A DNA stretch of 64,000 nucleotides from Phoenix dactylifera (GCF_009389715.1 NC_052397.1:17742129-17806128); one strand, 5' to 3'; shown: positions 34,082-49,400, counted from the stretch's first letter. Made by a program: numbers and translations. Notes: generated from the sequence alone by a model not told the origin.

Positions 34082-37000
34082 TCTCGTTTTGCTTTCTTTT
34101 ATTCAATGAGCCATCCGAGGCTAGAAAGCATGAAGTTGTGCTTCCATGAATTCTGGTTTGGTATTGCTTCTTTTCGTTGAGGTCTTTGTGGTTTCGTGTT
34201 GTCATATATATGAAGCAAGCTTTATTATTTGCATATGCAGCTCCTTTATAAGCAGCAAAAGCTGAGTGGCTCTTTAAATATTTGAGGAAATCAATCAATG
34301 GAACGTTTCTCAGATATGGAAAGCTTAAATAAAATACCCGAAAAATACTAAGTATTGACAAGGAAGATTACACTCATCATCGCACTTGTTGAGAGAGATG
34401 GCATGACCCTTTTTCTAGTCCCTGCAACACTTTCGACGATAGGACTGGAATTGAGTTGGGCTGGCCAGGCCACCCCCATCTACGAGTCCAGCCCAAATAT
34501 TTTCAGCCCAAAGAGCTTTCCTATCCGAGCCCGACCCGAAATGCAATGCATCCAACATGAATTAGCATGTTGGGGTCAAAAAATTGGGCCGGCCCTTAGG
34601 AAGGATATGTTGGGCCAGTTTCAAGGCTGTGATCAGAGAGGGGCCACCGGAAGGTGCCAGGTCCAATCCATCGTGACCGTCGAACCCACCATCTTATTTG
34701 GATTAAGATTTAGGGATGGCCCAGATGAGCATAGCACGAGCAATTTGGATTAAACTTGTGCTAAACACGGTCTGAGCTTGTGTATGTCAGGTTACACCTG
34801 CACCTCAGGCAAATCTGTAACCCCTTAATAGCCGATTAAGTTATCGAAGCATGCAACGTAACCTAAGCTTTTTAATCCTTTTTTTTTTATATGTCAACTT
34901 TTAATCTTTCATTTTGAAACAAAAAACTGAGAGTAATTTTCAGGGCCGTACAGGCTTTACATGGATCGCATAACCTGACCAGACAAAAAGGGTTGCAAAA
35001 AGTTTAATAGGGGAACTTTATGCAGCATCAGTATCTAGCAGGCCGGGGCCCGGGGGCTCCCTGTGGGCACTGTTCGAACTAGATCCGGCATTTTGTGTGC
35101 CGGAACTGGCTCAAGTTTAACGGCACTAATATCTATGTAATACTGGCTTGAACTGGGGGCTCATATTTGAACAAGTTCCTGCAGGCCAGTTGCAGAGGCT
35201 AGCTGAACTTTGTCAGATTCTTTCAACTGTAATAATATTGATGTTATTTAGTGGGTATTTGCAACGTTCTCATGCAGGTATGAGAGGTTAAATTAAACTT
35301 TAGTGACATTTTTTGCTGATAGGCCCTCATAGAGATAAAATATGATAAACAGTTTCCTAAAATTCTTTAGTTTAGTCCCCCTGCCGAGTGGATTCCATGG
35401 AATGTAGGTAATGTGGGGAGGAAGAGGACTCTCCTTCTGAGGTAAATGATTCCCCTTCCTTATGTCGAGTTCCTCTGAGCTATACAACTCGAGCTCAAAA
35501 GTTTCTTTCTTTTTCTAATTTGATGATGGAGTGGAATTTTAAGCTCAGATATTAGAATGTATGAGGAGAAGAGGATTAATCTTGCCTATAAGACAGCATA
35601 GGCTTGGGAGAGCTGCGGATGGGAATAATAATAACTACGGACAAGGCCTTTTGCTAAGATGCAGTAAACTGATGTCGGCAAGAAGCAAGAGAAGCACTTC
35701 TAAACAACACAGTATCCAATTCTGACAGTAGAATTATAGCTGAAAAATGGATTCAATAAATTAGTGAAGTCCCAACCTTCAGTGATGCAAGCAGGCAAAG
35801 TTTCGGTGGTCATCTGTACCATTACATAAGTAGTTTTTTCTTTTTTCTTCTTTTTTTTTCCCCTCACCTTATCATTGCTGGCTCGTTTGAAACCATTCAT
35901 GTTCTTGTAATCGCCAGTTTCCTATCATTGAATGGATATCTACCTCCAAGGTTGTCTGTCTCCAAGGACTTTTACATCAATCATGCACTAATAAAGTACT
36001 AGTTCGTAGAGGAAATTGGTTTGGCCCTGCGTTATGAGGTTTCTAATGTCAGCTTCACTCAACAAATAATAATAGGTTGGTGGCTAGTTTTGTCCTTCTG
36101 AAGATAGACAATCCAAAGCCCATGATGCTTATTTTACTGCCATGCACATGCTGCCCATGAACATGATGCGACAAATGCTCTAATTCCATCCAACATCTCT
36201 CAAGGACTTCATTATTCATGAGCCTCTACGTCTCATTCAATGCAAGGAGACTCAAAAGCAGGTGATCCATAAATAACTAGAGATGATGCATTAAAATAGA
36301 AGAGCATGGGTGGTTCCATAGGTAAACCCCTACCAAAGTATCTCTTCCAACTGAATTTTATGCCCTGCTGCGGCCTTTTCAAAGTTACATTGAAGTTGAT
36401 GAAATCGAGCCTACTTTCCTTCTTCCTTGGCTGTATATCATCTTATCAACTTGGTGGATTTAAGCTGGTTGCCTCTCTCTCTGCAACCCTTTCCCCTCAT
36501 ATTTTTTTTGAAAAAACCGAAAAAGAAATCCAGGTAACTGCTTACTGTAGCTCTTCTGCACACTATGCATCAGTCTAAGTGCTCAGGGAGTGCGTGAAGC
36601 AGCTTGTCAGTGTAGTTCCATCCTCCAATGCCAAGCTACGTGACAAGGTTCTACCCGAGTTTTCTGCGTGCAGGACTCCCACACGCGATTTCCAGCCATA
36701 TGGAAAGCACATCGAGCAAATCCATGTGTGACCCATGAGATACATAGAACTTTCACTATTGAATGCGAAGAAAGAGACATAAGAGACAACCAAGGAGAAC
36801 ATAAGAGACAGCAAATAAAGTATATATGCTCTCCTCTTTATGGGGATGGGGCTAACATAAATCAAACCTTTATCTTCTCATCTATCATATGTAATTAATC
36901 TGCACATGCTTTCATAGAGCATCAGATAGAGACATCTATAGATCGGTGTCTCACCTACCCACTAAGAACATATAATGAATTGGCCCTGGCTTTCCTGACA

Positions 37001-37894
37001 AAAATCGGTATTGTCATGGTAGCGAGATATATGATCCATTCTCTAAACTAATATTTCACAGTGAGTGCTCGTCATGATTGTTTCCTCTGTAAAACTGGAA
37101 AATAGTAATTTTTTTGAGCAATATAAATAATCTTACAAAAAAAACGGAGAAATGAATGCTTTATGAACATGGTTTATAAACAAACAAGTCTGAATCCATG
37201 CCTGGTGCTGCTTGCTGAACTGCAACACATTTGACTGTCGTTTCTCTGCTGTATCTTCTTTTATGTCATTAATTCAGTGTATCAGTTGGGTGTACTCCCT
37301 CCCTTTTAATCGAGCATAAAAAAGTTACAAGTCTGCATCCAGCACAGGAGGGGCTGTGAGATTACATTGGAGACGTATATGGATGTGTCAACAACCTAGT
37401 CCGTATTAATGTTTTATAATGTTGATGATTAAAATACTTCCATTTCAAGAGAAGCTAATTAGAATCAACCAAAATTTAATCATGAACCCTTTGGGATCTT
37501 TTATCTCGTAGGCAATGTTAAACTCTGTTGGTTTGATTTGAAAAAGATACGATGCACTCTCACCACTGCAATAAAGGAAGCATCAACACACGATCTTAGT
37601 TGGTACATTGTTGTTACTTTCCATACCTACGGTTGTTGAGTCATTGAATGGGGGTAGAGCCATTATGCTAAGAACCATTTCGCATTAACATGCAATTGAC
37701 CTCAAGCAACCTGAAATTAATGTATAGGATGATGTTGTAGCTTCCTGAGAAATTTAAGAACGTTTTTTTTAAAAAAAAAATTTGTCAAGAACCTATGTCA
37801 AAAAAGAACAAGGAGCCCACTGAAACTAGCGAACTTAAGAATTCCTCCTTTTTTTTTGTTGCTGCTGAAAAATAATTCTATTTTATATATAGAA
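34082..37894. other. Intergenic, nothing recognised
   Basis: Open frames at 34355-34753, 36306-36578 and 36668-36898 have no domain or splice support. The stretch near 34440-34760 is rich in 'gggctggcc' and 'gcccgaccc' words, like the interior of the hAT MITE at 8344, but its ends were not found. Confidence 0.4.
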
Positions 37895-38979
37895 TCAAAA
37901 CTTTTCATATGTACAAGGGAAGTCCAGCAAATTCAAGACAAAGCCTTCCGTGATTTCTTCAAAAATGGCAGCTTCTATTTCAATAACAATCTCTCTCATC
38001 TGAGACCGAAAGCGATTCCACTCCCTCATCGAGTTGGACACATCTGAAAATATCAAGTTGCTTATCCTCATCAAATCTCCTTTTTGCATCTCCCATGAAA
38101 GGATCTCCTCATTGATGATTTTTCGGGTCATTTCAGGGCTCAAAGACTCATGGGAAGCACAGATCTTTTCTTCCACCTCCCTCACACAATCCAGCAGCAG
38201 CTGCTCTGGCTGATGCAACACTTTGTTTGATTTAGCAAACTGATTGAAGGAAGGAGAACAAGCAGCTTCGAGAAGCTCTTTGATCATGTCTAAAGCTTCT
38301 GCTGTCGAATCGAGACTAGATGTCGATTTGTTCTCTTCTTTATCTGTCAAGCAACAAAAAAGAAGAAAGAGAAAAAAAACCGAAGAAATGAATCCTTGCG
38401 ATTCATAAAGAAAGGAGGAAATAGAAACATCCAGACAAGCAGCAAAGCCAACTTACTGCGACTGTGAGCGGGGGAGCCTTCACAAGAACGCAGCTCTAGC
38501 ACTGAAACAGGACTGTGCTGCTCCAAGTCCTCCTCCACCTCCATGCATTTCCACTGACCATCTCCATCCAATTCTCTGGCACTGCCACTGCCTCTGGGAC
38601 ATGAGAAGCTGCCGCCAGGTTCTACATCATGGTTCTTGCGTTCCATTTCTGTGAAGCAATCGAAGAAACTCGATCTCCCATTCTCAGGCGCCTTGCGGTC
38701 CCAATCCAAGGCCTTCTTGGCAGCCTTCCCATACAAAACCTTGGTGAGGATGCACCTAAGGAACCCACATCTCCTCTTGAGACCATGACTGCTAAGCCTC
38801 TGCAGCCTCTGGAATGCACCACCAGGCCAACACATGCTTGCAGCCTGCGACTTCAGGACCCTATTAGAATACCCATTCTCTAGAAGGTAAACTTCGAGCA
38901 GAAAAGGCTCCTGCTGCTCTTCCAGCAGCTCAAACAGCCGCCTTCCTTGGGCTGAAGGTGATTTGGAAAGACAGGCCAT
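37895..38979 (-). CDS. DUF4378 / TRM-like protein, two exons (323 aa)
   Basis: Exon 1 is 38457-38979 and exon 2 is 37895-38343, joined by GTAAGT...ACAG with phase 1 (972 nt, 323 aa). The start at 38979 begins MACLSKSPSAQGRRLFELLE. Residues about 16-36 (LFELLEEQQEPFLLEVYLLE) and the basic middle (RRCGFLRCILTKVLYGKAAKKAL) resemble small DUF4378 proteins. SPVSVLE at about 156-162 is a motif shared with TON1-recruiting-motif (TRM) proteins. The C-terminus (EIVIEIEAAIFEEITEGFVLNLLD) fits the DUF4378 helix. TRM relatives bind TON1 and PP2A at microtubule arrays, but this protein is short and I cannot assign it to a TRM subgroup. Cytoskeletal function is inference. Confidence 0.8.
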
Positions 38980-40459
38980 TGGACCTCCAGCTCTGGAAAG
39001 AAAATGGATGACAGAAACTCAAGGAGAAGGGGGGATAATGTGAGGTGTGGGAGTGGTTTAAATGAAGGAGGGAGAGGAAGATAGAAGAACTTAAATAAAC
39101 ATCCCTAACGATTCAAATCACCCCAGAGCTAGAACATACAAACGCTATTAATGGGTGACGGAAGAAATAGCAACGGAGAATCTAGCAGCCAGCTGAGAAT
39201 TTTGTTTGCTCCTCAGTGGAGGAGGATGGGGCCCTCCCCATGGTACATGCACCCTTTTTAGCAAGCACCAAGTTACATCAAATCATCAGGTGAAAATCCA
39301 ATGTACCAGTCTGATTAAAGGTTGAATGATGTACTGAAGCAATGGGGTATCATAACCCTTTTCTGAGACCGAAAGGCTATCTCACTGGTTATGGGAACAC
39401 TTAACTGGAGCAGGCGTGTTGCACCAGCAGGGGGAAAAGAAATGAACCCCTTTGGCTTGGCCTGCACTGTCTCCATTTTACAGGCTTTGGCTCACCATGT
39501 TACAGTGCCTGGTTTGAATGCTTCTCAGAGTTTCAACTCCGCACCGATAGTAACCCCAAACAGCTCTCTTTTGAACTGTGCCCGACGAATGCCACAGCTT
39601 CTGTCGTGTAGTGGAGGAACCCATGTGTCCGAGACCAGGAGGATTGGGCTGTGGACAAGATTGAGCTGATTTATTGATGGGATTTGGGGAGTCGGTGGTT
39701 TGGCTGCTGCTCCCCAGTGTCCCCTCCCTCCCTCCCTCCCTCCCTTCAACTCTAAACCCAGTGCATGTGTTCGCCACCAGGAATCCCTCTGCTCCTCTTA
39801 CGGCAGACATCCAAACCTAAATCTCTCTTTTTAGATCTTCCTCTCTTTGACGCTAAAGAAAACGATCGCCCGTATGCTCGCGGGCTTTTGGAATGCGTCC
39901 ACACATGTGGGTCCCATAGCTCTGATGGCCCGATCAGGAGCACGTCCACTTGACCGGCCCGACCAGGCGTCGGCCCACCCAAGCCTTCAAAAACAAAAAA
40001 AAAAAAAAAAAAAAAGCTTTGGCTTAGCGTTACCACCACTGACATGGGTTGTGATTAAGGCCTATGTTGATCCTCATCAACTTGGAAGTTTAACAAGATG
40101 ACAGGTTTCTGTTCCCTTATTTGAAGTCGCATGCCACCAAAGAGATTACAGACGCATTATACGTTGAATTATATGCATGCCATGAGTAGCATTTGAGTAA
40201 ATGGAGTATAAAAATACATTGTCTTTAATTGGCGTTATAGTGAATTAAAAGCACTGGGTGATCAATTCACGAAGTAAAATGTCCTGAGAAAGAAAGGAAA
40301 ATAACTTAAATTTTAAACGATGCAAGTGTGGAAGTAAAGACATGGTGTGATCAATAGATCAACATAGGCAATACAAGGAAAGCACTCTTAACAGGCCAGG
40401 ACCTCTTACTAACTGCATTAGTATATGATTCAATAAATAAAGAGGCAGCATATTCAGCT
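38980..40459. other. Spacer between two minus-strand genes
   Basis: Probably holds the promoter of the DUF4378 gene and the 3' end of the kinesin gene. A (CCCT)n run lies at 39720-39746 and a poly-A run at about 39993-40014. Open frames at 39391-39810 overlap on both strands with no domain. Confidence 0.4.
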
Positions 40460-43400
40460 TTAACAATCGTATAGTTCAGGCGTGGGAACCTGAGAGGCTT
40501 TTAGGTTTTCCACCATCGCCTTGGATTTGGAGTAGAGGGATGTGAGTAATCCCTCCCGTTGGGAAAATGCTAAACTGAACACATGGATCTCCTCCTTAAG
40601 ATCCTTCATTTTTTGTCTTTCAATGTTCAGCTCCTTCAGTAATTCTTCTTTTTCGGCAGTAAGGAGCTCTACGTCTTGTTTGGACATGGAGAGACCGTGC
40701 ATGAGAGAAGCATTTTCCCCTCTCAAAAGGTTGCATTCCCTTTCTAGGGCAGCACATTGCTCCTTCGAAGCCTCAAGTTGCTTGTTGAAGCCACATTCAG
40801 TTTCCAAGCTGTGACATCTTCCCTTGTTACTAATCTCTTCCTCCAAAGCTAGTCCCTTCAGACAAGCAGCAACTGATACTCAGGAAAGAGAAAAATAAAG
40901 GATCCCTCACCTCCTTAACGTTTGGAAAGGAAATAAGGATCACATCATCAGAAATTGAACCATGAAGAAACTCGACGGTAGCTGAAAAATGGAGATTTTA
41001 GAATTTCAAATAAATGGCAACTCTGCCAGGCAACCTTTTAATGCAGATCTGCATTCATTGTCCTTGGCACATGCTCATGTTCAAAATGGAAAGCTAGCAA
41101 ACAAACAATAATTGCAGTAAACGAGGCAGGCAAGCATGGTAATGTATCGAAATGACAGATCATATATTTCACATATTGCTCAAGATGGTGAGATCTTAAC
41201 AAGAATAGCGCTCCAATCAATTGAAAAACGTTGTTCTTTGATCCTGCTATCACAGAATTTTTCGGCAGCAAAGTACACTTGACTGGAAAAGGTGATGAAT
41301 TGCTGTGGGGCTTCGCAGACAGGTTTACTTCACAACAGGGAATATCTATTGGTATTCTCGCTCTAGCCAAAAAAAAAAGAAAATCTATTGGTATCTATAG
41401 GCCTCTGGCTAATAGGTGGTGAGAAGTCCTGAAATTTCCCATGCCCTAAGGTGCTCATATTGCTGCATGTGCTAATTTTCTTGCTACATCTAGCAAAGAT
41501 CAGTGTGACAGCGAAATTTCATTGCCCAACATAAGAAATATTTTTGAAGAGGTCAACAAGTGTAGATTGAGGTTGAATTTGTTCAATTATTACCAATGAA
41601 TGTGAATAAAGATGATAGCAGAAGACCAAAATGTAGTACAATATGCCGTCTGTGGTCTGGTATCTTCAGAAGATACTGAAAATAATAATGCTTGATATAG
41701 CACTGGGCAAGCAGAAAAATAAATTTTGATTTCAGATAACTTGGGCAAGGAAGTCTTGCTCTTGTATAAGTTTCTTAACAGCGGATGAAGGATTCGAGAC
41801 AGAGGTGTGTTTGTTTGATGACAGAAGCCAATTTAAAGCAGATTTGGTTGAACATAAAGGATCATTGCAAAACTGCCCCACATATTTGTCTAAGCGAACG
41901 GTCAAGTGCTTCATTCTAGGAATGGTGGGGAATTATGATAGCTAAGGGTCAAGAGCAAAAAGCATGGGAAATCAGGAAAAGTGAGAACTGAGAGCAGAAA
42001 GTATTAAAAATATCCTGCATGTTCATGTGACAGTCGAACTGGAGTGGATCTTTCAGGCAAAGACAGAATGCTGCTGAATTATCTTTCTGCTTAAATTATG
42101 TAATGCATAATATAAGTAACACAGGAGTTTACCTAGGAACCACGAACACAGGTATGGGACACAGATACGACACGATACAAATATTCCAATATGGCAAAGC
42201 TTGAAAAAATAAGATATAATATGGCTAGGATATATCAATAAATAAGTAAATGTATTTTATACACATAAATGCACATAGACGTGTGCATACATATACATAT
42301 GCACACACGTATATAGAGAGAGAGAAAGGAGGGGGCTAGGATGCATCCAAGTACATTTGGCCCCAAATGCTTTCTAGTGGAAATCAATGATGTATCTCTC
42401 AGAATAAAAATCGAAACCAGTGATCATGAACTATAGTGTATAAAATGCCTAGAGACTAAAAAATAATTTATTTTAGAAATCTCTTGCCTATGCATCAAGC
42501 GAGTATAAGATGAGTGGTAGTAGTATAGTTAGTGAGCTAAAGTATGCTTTACACTAAATAATTTGCAATTCTAAACCATTGACCTTGATCTAGATACTTC
42601 AAAACATATAAATATTAAATTTCAACTGATTTGGATGCTTCTCAACTATAGATCAAATGAAGACATAGCATCATACAGTTAAACTGTTCATTTTCAACAA
42701 TTCGATGCATGAGCGAAGGCTCTCGAAACTATGTGACTTTTACTGTTTTTAGAAATTTTATGCAACATACATCAAGTTCAACAGTGTTGATTTTCATTTT
42801 GAAAGGTCCACCATTGATTTTCACTAGGAAGCAATTGGGCCAAATTCACTTGAGTGCATCCTAGCCTTTCTCTATATACATACTGCAAGCATATATATGT
42901 AAAAAATTATGCACAAATCTTAGTATGCTGTCAAGAATAATACAGTCCCCACTTTAGCTGACATCATCAGCTTTTATAAGCTCATTGTTTGATCATTCAA
43001 ACCTATCAACCTCAATCCATACTTCATAGTTCAATATTTAAGTCATAGACTGCAAAACCATTCACCATTATAAGGTCAACATTAAACAAAGAAAAGCAAA
43101 CTCCCTCACCCTTATATTTAAAGGTATTAAGAAAGTATCCCATTATCCAGAAAGTATCTAGAGCATCTTTTAAACTTTAAAAAATAGGATAATTTAAACA
43201 AATATTGGACATGCATCAGAGAAATGTCCAGCAAATACTGACAACAGATATGAACATGACATGCGATTTTTATCCATGCTTCCTAAGATTTTACTATGGT
43301 TTTAACATATTATCTTTATATTGCAAGATGCTTTTAGGATCGTGTTCAAACTTGGTTTATTGGTTATTACCATGCTTTGAATAATGTGGCTATAGGCAAA

Positions 43401-46400
43401 AATTTCAATTGGAAGATAAGTAGAGAATTTGTCAATAAAAAAGAGCATGGATATTTTGAAAGAGAGAAGCTAAAAAATTAAGATGTAAGAATTATTTAGA
43501 TACAGATTCATGCGAAAACTAGCATTGGTGAGGCACCTCCCTGCCTCTAATCTGCTCTAGTATTAAGCTATGGTTCTTGTCATACATATGCATATTATTA
43601 ACTTTAAATCACCGACTCTCATTGTCAGTGTTATTTGTGTTATAAAGACTACTTTTAGCCTCCTAACCATCTCACCTCACATCTCTAGCTAAGCCTGCTT
43701 TGTACTATAGGAAAGCAAACACTTATCTCACATGATTGTGTTTTCCGAGGGCGCAATCTACTATGCAAAAGGTTCCAGTTATAAAACTCTTTTATGCAAG
43801 AACACGTATGTCTTCAGTCATGTAACCACCTCTTATGCATCTGTTAAACATGTTTTTTCCTTCTATCTATTCCAATCAATTTTCCATAGTAGTGCCTCAA
43901 TTAAGTGTTGGAAAGCTTAATTAATGACTCGGGCCAACTACCCAAATTATGTTTCTGTCTTAGATCCAATTGCTAATGTAACTAATCAAAGCCTTCTGAC
44001 TGTTGGGGTTCTAATTTTAAGCAACAGTACGAGCATGATGTAGAATGCCTAGATTAAAGCTGGCATCCTTACTGACATACAACACGACCTCTTTCAGGCT
44101 TCCTACGTGCTCCGCTACTTTGCACAGCTTTTTGTTGCTATATACGGTCAAATCAAACCCCTTGGTTTGATATTCTGGCAGCTAAATATTGACAGTCTAA
44201 ACTATCATCTTGCTGCATTTTTTCAGTTCATGGTCACAACACTCATCTACTTGACGACCTCAAACGTTTTAATCTTATTAATTAAAAAGAGGGAAAATGA
44301 AGCACAGAGTTAAAGATGTTATTTTATGGTTCATAGGGTTGCTTCGGTCACTGCAGGTATATGTTCTCTCAAACAAAAAAAATAAAGAAAAGGAAAAAAC
44401 AATTCTCTCTATATTTATCACTCAAATAAACAGCAGGATGACTTCTGTCATTTTATTTTAATCTTAAGCCAGATAGTAGGGAGCAAGCCTACCCTATTAG
44501 GTACCATCATTATTAGTGATTTAACTCAAATCATCTCCCATCCAAATATTACCTCCACCTTGCACATGGTAGGGCAACCCATCTCAATTCATGGCCTTTT
44601 TGAGATACTTATGTCTAACCTAAAAGGATGTAGAAGAAAACTAGAGTGACCCTTCTATTCTAGAAATGAGAATTCCTTGTTACAAAAAACATGTTTGCTT
44701 TTACTAGAAACAAGTACCTTCTATATAAGAAAAATCTTCTATTATAATTATTAATTAAGATATTTATTTGGGAACATTCACAAAACATTAGAAAATAGTT
44801 TCAGAAATATTTTGTAAGTATATGTAATATTGGTAAAATAGGTTCATTGGTAATCATGATCCAAAACGCATAGCAATCTCACTATTTAACCTTGTTTAAT
44901 AGGCGACAATGACACAACACCAACCATGCAATTTCACTTCCCCCACCAAGTTAGAATTCTATATAAAGCATTCTCCCTAGGATCCACCTTTCTTATAAAC
45001 CAATGTCAAACTTCCATGCCATACATGCAAATTTGACATGAGATTTTAGAACTTATTTTTAAATGCTCATGATTTTGTTTGTTATTATTTATAGTTTCTC
45101 TAGGCTCATCAATTAACACCATGTCAACATACAACATGCACCAAGAGTCCTTTGGAAAACAAGTAGAAATTTACATGGAAGACACCACAAGGATTGTGGG
45201 TCTAGGCCTCATGATATGTACAAGTTTTTAGCTAGTCTCTGTTGTATGAATAATTATTAAATAACATTTTGGCAATAATATTGAGAAGCATGAAAAATAA
45301 AAAGAACTTTCACTAGTCAATCTGTCCTATAAGTTTTATCAGTGCCAAATAAGGGAGTGATTTGGTAAGTTATGAACCAACCCTGACTCTAAGTTTGTGA
45401 ATGGTCGCAGTTCTAGACTCGCATATACTTCAACCACCCTGTAACATAATGTACTCGAGAGTGCATCCAACTTAAACTAGCAAATATGAGACATTCTTTT
45501 AGTATTTTGTTAATGAAATTTCAGGATTTTAATGTACAATCACCAAAGCTGGGATAACTTGCAGATTGTTAACCCCTCGAAACAAGATAAAGCAACCATG
45601 TCACCTTGCAAGAAGTGTTTGCCATGGATCTCTACCCGGACTCATCTGAAGACTCTGCAATAATTTGTTGTTTCCTTGACTTCCATGATATAGTTGATGA
45701 AACCCAATAATATGCAATAGTCTGTCACCAGATGTCGAGTATCATACCGACTTGCCCAATCAGAATCACAGTTTATGATTTGTTAATCAGTTGTCAACAA
45801 GACCCTTAACTTTTCCTCCACTACCATGTATTTCTGAAAATTTCAATTCAAGTATCATCCAACTCTCTTTTCTTCAACCATTTCACAATGCTTAAAATGG
45901 CTTTTTAAAGGAGTATCATCACTGTTCCATTGGCATGAGAATCCTCGAATACTAATATAACTTAGTAGGAAAGTACTTATTTCCCCATCTGATTACAATA
46001 TGGAGTGAATCCACAAGTTATAAGCAAAAATGTGCAATAACCAATATCTAATAAACAGACAATCTGGGTTTTCGAAGCCTAAAATGGTACGATCAAATTC
46101 TATTATACAATATGGTTGTATAGAAGTGATTATTATGTTTATCACATGAAAAAAGGAAAAACAGAAGTTTTGATCTCACTTCAAAGCATCTATTGAATCG
46201 AAATGAAAAATCATATAAACAAGAGTATGAGAGAAAAATAATCATGAAGGATTGGTAACTTACAACTGAAATATCACTTGATAAGTAGGATTGACATTTC
46301 ATATCAGGCGTCATTTGAAGCATATCAAGATCAGTGGTGCAACCTTTGTTCAAACGCATCCACAAGTCTTCATCAGCTATGTTTGCAAAATTATCAGGGG

Positions 46401-49400
46401 GCGGACTAGACTCAAGGTCCCTTGAACAGTTTGATCTTTTCACAACAAAATCATTTGGCTTTTCTTTGAAATTAGGTGTTTTAAAGACATCTTCCTGTGA
46501 CATGATTACTTCATCAGATGTGTTTCTCAAGTCCGCCATCTGCTGCAAAAGTTATGTAACATATTATTTGCGGCTATTGATTTGAGATGTTGGCTTTCAC
46601 TCAATGAAGTAATTTCTACAAGACTTTGTAGTGTTATACTAGCTCATAATGAGCATATCCTACAATTGGTTCTAGAAATATTCCCTATTTACCTTGGCTG
46701 AACTTCTAGTTTGACTGGAAGAATTAGCAAGACTAGTAAGATTGTCTATCTTCTTCTGTTGTTCCTTTATGCAATGCTCTAATGCTTCACGAGATTTTCT
46801 TTCTTCCTCAAGCTCCATTGCAAGCCTTTCACGGTCTAATTCAGACTGATGCAGAATAAATATAAATAAATAAAGAGTAGAAAGCATGTTAGTCGCTAAA
46901 GGTAATGACACAAGTTTTATAATTGCAAACCATATGGGAACTTCTGATAAGGTAGAAATATCTACCTTGTGCATGTCATTTCGTTGCTTTAAGATCATTT
47001 GTTCTAGTACCTCAGAATGAGATCCCTGGAAAAGAAGAAAGTAGAAAGATCTCAGTAATACACTTGAAGATATGAACAGGCAAGTCTGAGATATACTAAA
47101 AAAATCACCTGAAGTTTTCTGCGGAGCTCTTCAATCTCTAGTTTTTGTCGCTTCAGCAGTGCAGCATCAGTCAGAATCTATTACGTAACCAGCAATAATT
47201 AGAACAAACCAAGTGGCAGGCATGGAGTAGCAAAAGTTCTTGCCTTTGTATAATCAATAAAGCATCAACAACAACAATAAAATACAAATTTATTTCTTTA
47301 CGCTGCATTTGGTTTGGGAATAAGAAAAATAGGAATAGAAAAAATTATACCCATTGGAATAGTTATGACATGAGTTATGCTAGTTTTTATTTGGTGACAC
47401 TTTTGAACAGCAAAAGAGATCTTTTGGAATGAGTTTTAGTTATGAACTTTTGTACATAACAAAGTGAAAAAGTAGGTATCAGGTGCCTTTATGCCAAGGA
47501 AGAGTTTACAACAACTCCTCCTTGGAATAGTTATGCTTGTGTAAAGCAAGTTTAATCAGCATAACTATGTCTTGGTTATGCCTCCTTCCCAAATGTTGTT
47601 TGGTAAGCATAACACTTATTCCAAACCCAATGCCTACTTCATGCCTAAACCAAATGCTGCCTTATGTAATAAAGAAGCTCTTGGCCAGAAGAGAGGCTAA
47701 TAGTAAACAAGACATCCACATTCATTTGCATCTGAGAGTTTGAAGATAAACACTGACTCTAATGGATGCACAAGCACACATAGATACAAAGACAATGATT
47801 TCTTATCTATTGCAATTATTACCCAATAAAATGTAAGAAACAAAAGTTTGCCAATATCAAAATTAGGTGCCAAATAATAACTAAAAGCCCTGATTTCAAG
47901 CCTCCTGCTAACTGTTGCACAAGTCATGAATTACGGAGTGAAAGGGATCACAGAACCAACCTCATTTACTTGAGCACAATTCGTAATGCGTTTAGCTCCG
48001 CTTGCAAACTGGAGGGTTCCTCTACTTTCCTCTATGTGAACCTATAAATTGAACTTGTAAATGACAGAAGGCAGACAACCATAATTCAGTAAAAGAAACA
48101 GATGATTATGCTAGAGGTCTACCTCCTCTGGTGCAACCGTACAGATTATAGAAGTTTTGGCATTACCACCAAGAGAAGGTTGGAGAATGCGAGTCAGCTT
48201 GCTATCACGATATGGGATATGCCCCCTACATCAGCATTGTTCTCATCTTAGAAAACTAGGTTTCTAATATGATCTAATATAGTCTAAAATTTCATGATAT
48301 TTCATAAGTAAAGGCACTATTTCAGGAGAATTCCAAGTATGGTGATATCCAAGTCCATTTGACAATGCTTGATAGAATAGAAAATATTTCAACATAATTA
48401 AGTTGTGGGGAAATTTAAAACTTGGAATCATTTACAGACAATCATTTGCAACCTAGATATAGTTAACATACAATAAAATAGTTTCTTCTGCTTAAATGAT
48501 ATATATAAATGTTCAAGTAAAATTTAGTAACTAAGTTGCGGGAACTTAAATGCGGAATTAGATAAAGTTGGAATAGAGAGATTGATCAAACTGATCACAT
48601 GATAATTGGGTACCTTTGCTTTCCATTTTCACTCAGCTTATTGATCACATTACCAAGAATCATTAAACTCTTGTTAATGTGCTTCCCTTCCTTCAAACGT
48701 ACTCCTCCAGCCCCTGTCTTAGCTATCCGCTCTGATCCAGCTAAATCTACCAAGTTCTACAACATAAGAAAATAACAAACTTATTTGTGACACTGCTCTA
48801 TAAGCAGTCTAGGTAATAAAGTTGATTTGATGCTGAAGTTACAGACCAAGACAGATACACGGATTGCATCTGCATTAGAAACATCACCAGAAGAAATGGG
48901 ATCTTTCACACTGCTCTCAATTACCTAAAATTATTAGAAAATATATTATTGATTTTGAAATAAAATTGTAAAGAATAGCATGAAAGAAGAAAGTTAAAAG
49001 GAAAAACAAAACAGGATTTAGAGCGATATACCATCCTAAATATGGTATGTGATCTACTGCTTCTCACATTCATGTTGGTTTCCCCAAAATGCCGATTTGC
49101 TATATCCAAAAAAAGGTAGCATTTCTCATTACTTATTTCAGAAAAAAAAGGACTTAGGGTAGAATTCAAAAACATGACTAGTTAGACCTTCTCCTAGTTT
49201 GATAAGCTCAAATACTTGCTCCGCACTGTTCACAATCTCCTCGCGGAGACCCGCTACAAAAATCCCACGCTACATTTACAACAAAATTAGACAAATTTAC
49301 AATAACAAACCCGTAAACCTCTCCAAATTCTCCTCTTCTTTTAAATGGAAAAAAAAAACCTCTCTGAAATCTTGGTATTAATATCATCTTACCTCCAAGC

